From assembly GCA_022360075.1 (NCBI GenBank), contig JAKSDN010001377.1, positions 1 through 6,888 of the forward strand: 6,888 nt of DNA, written 5' to 3'. This document shows, piece by piece, positions 6,548 through 6,888 of the stretch. Under the pieces are notes generated by a model, which did not search any database, had not been told where the DNA came from, and worked only from the letters and a program-made list of their open reading frames with translations. The translations under genes were made by a program, and so were the position numbers. Source of the stretch: Kiloniellales bacterium. Its GTDB lineage: Bacteria > Pseudomonadota > Alphaproteobacteria > Kiloniellales > JAKSDN01. Each line of letters opens with the position of its first letter. Position 1 is the first letter of the stretch.

Positions 6548-6888
6548 CACATCACCTCGATTTCCGCTTGCAGGGCGCCGGCGGCCTTGATCGCCTGCAG
6601 GATCGTGATCATGTCGCGCGGCCCGACGCCCAGCGCATTGAGGCCGTTGACCAGCTCTTGCAGGCTGACGCCCGAGGGCAGCACCGCGAGCTGGCGCTCG
6701 CCGTCCTCGGAGATGTCGATGTTGGTGCGGTCGACGACGACCGTGTCGCCGGTCGCGGAGAAGGGCGAGGGCTGGCTCACCTGGGGCGTCTCGGTGATGC
6801 GGATCGTCAGGTTGCCCTGGGCGATGGCGACCGTGCTGATGCGCACGTTCTCGCCCATCACGATCACCCCCGAGGCCTCGTCGATGAT
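6547..6888 (-). CDS. flgI: Flagellar P-ring protein FlgI (C-terminal 113 residues; 5' part beyond window)
   Basis: FlgI polymerises into the P ring around the rod in the peptidoglycan layer. The visible part begins in frame at the right edge with IIDEASGVIVMGENVRIS and continues AIAQGNLTIRI, both diagnostic of the FlgI C-terminal region. It ends with LPSGVSLQELVNGLNALGVG, then PRDMITILQAIKAAGALQAE and IEVM, matching the conserved C-terminal block in which FlgI proteins typically end GALxAExxx. The stop TGA (6547-6549) shares one base with the flgJ start. The full protein is normally about 360-380 residues, so roughly 250 residues plus the signal peptide lie outside. The frame remains open to the edge and there is no sign of damage. 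Confidence 0.97.
   Translation of the reverse strand: MIDEASGVIVMGENVRISTVAIAQGNLTIRITETPQVSQPSPFSATGDTVVVDRTNIDISEDGERQLAVLPSGVSLQELVNGLNALGVGPRDMITILQAIKAAGALQAEIEVM
6553..6558 (-). promoter_or_regulatory. Ribosome binding site of flgJ inside the end of flgI
   Basis: On the minus strand this reads GAGGTG, within the last codons of flgI. The GAGG core is 7 nt from the ATG at 6547 and 4 nt from the GTG at 6550, which favours the ATG as the start of flgJ. Confidence 0.6.

Overview
The window is a compact block of flagellar genes, all on the minus strand and read from right to left: flgI (3' part only), a rod-binding flgJ/cheL-type gene, a flgN-like chaperone gene, flgK, flgL, fliW, and a long gene that runs off the left edge. 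The last gene encodes a tetratricopeptide-repeat (TPR) protein fused to the start of a class I S-adenosylmethionine (SAM) methyltransferase domain. It has no stop codon in the window, so a simple search for closed reading frames misses it. I read it from the reverse complement: ATG at 1616, open for 538 codons to base 3.

The DNA is GC-rich with strong G/C preference at third codon positions, which also produces many long but spurious antisense frames. A single-domain FlgJ without a muramidase half (often annotated CheL), the flgI-flgJ-flgN-flgK-flgL order, and a TPR/methyltransferase protein next to flagellar genes together suggest an alphaproteobacterium, perhaps of the Rhodospirillales or a related group. 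This placement is inference; no rRNA or other marker is present. The P-ring protein FlgI indicates an outer membrane.

Layout: 6547-6888 flgI C-terminus; 6206-6547 flgJ, sharing one base with flgI (TGATG); 5763-6209 flgN, overlapping flgJ by 4 nt (ATGA); 5730-5762 gap of 33 nt; 3855-5729 flgK; 10-nt gap in which the flgL ribosome binding site overlaps the flgK stop; 2234-3844 flgL; 52-nt gap; 1654-2181 fliW; 37-nt gap; 1-1616 TPR-methyltransferase. No gap exceeds 52 nt and I saw no convincing terminator or promoter, so the block is probably one transcript whose promoter lies outside the window to the right.

The gene set covers late hook-basal-body and filament-junction assembly. FlgI forms the P ring. 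FlgJ acts on the rod. FlgN is the expected export chaperone for FlgK and FlgL, which form the hook-filament junction. FliW is a flagellin-binding regulator. The terminal TPR-methyltransferase is the least understood member; its position suggests a flagellum-linked modification role, but this is a guess. The main oddities are this gene, a roughly 250-residue insertion in the middle of FlgL, and a fliW with no csrA beside it. No mobile elements, CRISPR arrays, tRNA or rRNA genes were seen.
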